Positions 12,726-14,531 of a stretch of DNA of 14,531 nucleotides are shown here, piece by piece. The stretch comes from Treponema sp. (GTDB taxonomy: Bacteria; Spirochaetota; Spirochaetia; Treponematales; Treponemataceae). The notes under the pieces were generated by a model. It was not told where the DNA came from. It did not search any database and was given only the letters and a program-made list of their open reading frames with translations. A program made the position numbers and the translations under genes. Numbering within the stretch: the stretch's first letter is position 1; each line of letters starts with the position of its first letter. The stretch lies in the NCBI GenBank assembly GCA_017617145.1, contig JAFZWX010000066.1:1-14531 (forward strand), given 5' to 3'.

Positions 12726-14135
12726 ATGCAGGCAATTATTTCGGATATCATCGTAAATCAGGCTGCGCAAAACGGCAATTTACAAATATCCCAATTAACA
12801 CAAAATAATTCCTCTTCTCAAACATCCTTTATGGAAATGCTGAATTCTCTTCGTAAACAGGAAGCAGAAATCCCGGAAAAAGAAACAGAGATAAAAACTG
12901 CATACGAAGATAAAAAGCCTGTGGAAGTTTCTGATACTGAAAAAGATCAGAAGAATGAATCAGTAAAAAAATCTGAAGAACCAAAAACTAACGATGAAAC
13001 AAAGCAAAATACAGAACAAAAATCTGTACAAAAAACTGATTCAAATGCTGCACAAAAAGAAGGGAATGTAAAAAAAGTTTCTTTGCAGAAAGATGACGCT
13101 TCAAAACCAAAGCTTCTGAAAAATGAACGATTGGAATTACCGGAAACAAATAATGAAATAAAGGCAGATAACTCTAAAAAAGTTCAAAATCAATCAACAG
13201 CAAAGGACTTAAAAAAAGTAATTGATGATAAGAATCTGAATATAAATTCAAATGAAGAAGAAAATGCTGCAAGTGAACTTACAGAAACTGTTGCCGTTGT
13301 ACAAAATGCTTCTTTGTTGAATTCAGAGAAATCAGAAATTAATGTAGAAACAAAGGTTCCAGATGATGAAACATTAGCTGAAATTGATACAGAAAGCGTT
13401 TCATTTTCTGAAAATAATATTTTGCAAAATAAACTTCCTTCAGATGAAAAGGTTTTTGCTCTGGATAAAGATTCAAAAATTATTGTGCATGACCAGAGAA
13501 CAGAATCTAAGGAAGAAATTAAACCTGCTGAAAAGAACAGTTCAAAAGCACAGAATCAGCTTCAGGTAAAGTACGACAGCAATAACAATGCAACTATAAC
13601 TATGGAGCTTTCCGAACAGTCTGCTTCTGAAAATATTCTTTCGCTTGATAATCAGACTGCTGCTGCCGATGGTTCAAATTTCCAGGCAATGCTTAGTAAT
13701 CAGATTCAGGCTAATGCCCCTGAGTTTGTAAAAGCAGGTTCTGTAGTTTTACAGGATAATAATAAAGGAACAATAAATCTTGTACTTCATCCTGATGATC
13801 TTGGAAACGTAAAGATTCATCTTTCAATGGATGGCAAGACTGTTAGTGCACATATTACCGTTAATACAAAGGAAGCTCTGGAAGTATTTAAAGATAATGC
13901 TCAGACCTTAAGGGAGGCCTTTGCAAAGAATGGTTTTGAAACTTCGAACTTTGACGTTTCTTACAATGGCAGTTCAAATAATCAAAATCAGAATTTCGAA
14001 GGAAGGTATGACGGTACAGAATATTGGGCAAGGAATGCATATAACGATTCCTTGGGTGGGGAAAAAGACGGACATATTCAGGAAGCGTACGAATATCTTA
14101 CAAATTCTGAATATTCAATTAACATCGTTGCATAA
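12726..14135 (+). CDS. fliK: Flagellar hook-length control protein FliK (FlbC)
   Basis: Secreted molecular ruler that sets hook length and switches the flagellar export apparatus from hook to filament substrates. The 469-residue protein has a long, low-complexity N-terminal part (to about residue 330) rich in E, K, N, S and Q with no predicted fold, as usual for FliK. A conserved C-terminal flagellar-hook domain (about 340-430) follows, with GTINLVLHPDDLGNVKIHL (LHPDDLG at 354-360) and LREAFAKNGFETSNFDVSY, matching the LxLxPxxLG hallmark. I start at ATG 12726, with a perfect AGGAGG at 12713-12718, not at the in-frame TTG 12699, which lies in the hairpin loop. It is preceded by flbB and followed by flgD, the spirochaete order. 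The ribosome site is buried in a stable hairpin, so expression probably depends on flbB translation. Confidence 0.9.
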   Translation: MQAIISDIIVNQAAQNGNLQISQLTQNNSSSQTSFMEMLNSLRKQEAEIPEKETEIKTAYEDKKPVEVSDTEKDQKNESVKKSEEPKTNDETKQNTEQKSVQKTDSNAAQKEGNVKKVSLQKDDASKPKLLKNERLELPETNNEIKADNSKKVQNQSTAKDLKKVIDDKNLNINSNEEENAASELTETVAVVQNASLLNSEKSEINVETKVPDDETLAEIDTESVSFSENNILQNKLPSDEKVFALDKDSKIIVHDQRTESKEEIKPAEKNSSKAQNQLQVKYDSNNNATITMELSEQSASENILSLDNQTAAADGSNFQAMLSNQIQANAPEFVKAGSVVLQDNNKGTINLVLHPDDLGNVKIHLSMDGKTVSAHITVNTKEALEVFKDNAQTLREAFAKNGFETSNFDVSYNGSSNNQNQNFEGRYDGTEYWARNAYNDSLGGEKDGHIQEAYEYLTNSEYSINIVA

Positions 14136-14160
14136 TGTGACGATAGAGGATTAGATAATC

Positions 14161-14225
14161 TGTCATTCCCGTGCTTGACACGGGAATCTGAATTGAAGAT
14201 TGTCGGGTCAAGCCCGACAATGACA
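14161..14225. repeat. Palindromic element locus 4, between fliK and flgD
   Basis: 14161-14189 (reverse) has a perfect stem ATTCCCGTG/CACGGGAAT with loop CTTGA. 14197-14225 is identical to the invariant hairpin of the other three loci. Here the pair is head to head with a 7-nt gap, the opposite arrangement to the other loci. A further fragment, AACAATGACA (14237-14246), follows. The element lies in the 128-bp gap inside the flagellar operon and would form two hairpins in the mRNA. Confidence 0.92.
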
Positions 14226-14263
14226 CAATGTTATCTAACAATGACATGTTTTAAGGAGAAGTG

Positions 14264-14531
14264 ATGGAACTACTTAACACAACAATGTCTGCTAGTGAAA
14301 AGGCACAGGTTGACCAGCTGGTTGACTACTATAACAAGCAGAACACAACAACAGGACGCACTGTATCCAACGAACTAGGTAAGGATGATTTTTTAAAGCT
14401 GCTTATTACTCAGCTTCAGAATCAGGATCCTACAAGCCCTATGGAAAATAACGAGTTTATTGCCCAGATGGCTCAGTTCAGTTCTTTGGAACAGATGACT
14501 AACATGAGTACTTCGTTTGCAAAAATGGCAA
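14264..14531 (+). CDS. flgD: Flagellar hook assembly scaffold FlgD, 5' part
   Basis: FlgD caps the growing hook and helps FlgE subunits assemble; it is itself removed from the finished structure. The window ends inside the gene, so only 89 residues are visible. They begin [15 protein letters not shown] and contain the family signature [19 protein letters not shown], then [20 protein letters not shown], which matches the conserved N-terminal FlgD domain. AAGGAG (14253-14258) lies 5 nt before the ATG. The order flbB-fliK-flgD is as in other spirochaetes, and flgE would be expected next. The 128-bp gap to fliK, large for this operon, is occupied by a palindromic element, so co-transcription with fliK is likely but not proved. 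Confidence 0.93.
   Translation, partial: MELLNTTMSASEKAQVDQLVDYYNKQNTTTGRTVSNELGKDDFLKLLITQLQNQDPTSPMENNEFIAQMAQFSSLEQMTNMSTSFAKMA

Overview
The window looks like part of the chromosome of a spirochaete, most likely a low-GC gut or rumen-type Treponema. The evidence is a periplasmic flagellar collar gene (flbB) followed by fliK and flgD, the gene order seen in Borrelia and Treponema flagellar operons, and a eukaryotic-type hexokinase of the kind known from Treponema. There is no prophage, CRISPR array, transposase, tRNA or rRNA gene. The accessory signal is a set of small palindromic DNA elements scattered between and inside ordinary housekeeping genes.

Layout. 1-271: AT-rich upstream region with an imperfect direct repeat and two candidate promoters. 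272-484: ribosomal protein L31, closed by a clear intrinsic terminator. 555-2318: a large lipoprotein with a HELSH zinc-protease-like motif. It converges on an RlmK-like rRNA methyltransferase (complement, start about 3535), and their stop codons share TTAA. 3592-4626: an unrecognised membrane protein, divergent from the methyltransferase and with a near-consensus promoter. 4674-6517: a 65-residue acidic protein and a DEAD-box RNA helicase, 2 bp apart. 6629-8281: a YbiT-like ABC-F ATPase. It converges on a Rep-like DNA helicase (complement 8341-10344). 10573-11862: hexokinase, divergent from the helicase. 12048 to the window end: flagellar genes flbB, fliK and the 5' part of flgD, preceded by a sigma70-like promoter.

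The most unusual feature is a composite palindromic element found at four loci (2993-3083, 6522-6610, 8285-8342, 14161-14225). Each locus carries two 29-nt hairpins in opposite orientation. One is identical at all four loci. The other differs from locus to locus but keeps base pairing, the same TCAAG loop and the same flanks. One copy lies in frame inside the methyltransferase gene, one overlaps the Rep stop codon, and one sits between fliK and flgD. A second, unrelated dispersed repeat is in frame in the basic tail of the RNA helicase.

Other points are a 12-bp hairpin that buries the fliK ribosome binding site right after the flbB stop codon, an ABC-F protein whose second ATP site has lost all its key motifs while the first is intact, and three genes (orf at 4674, Rep, the methyltransferase) whose -10 box lies only 6-9 nt before an ATG without a Shine-Dalgarno sequence, which suggests leaderless mRNAs. 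All calls come from reading the sequence; no database search or folding program was run.
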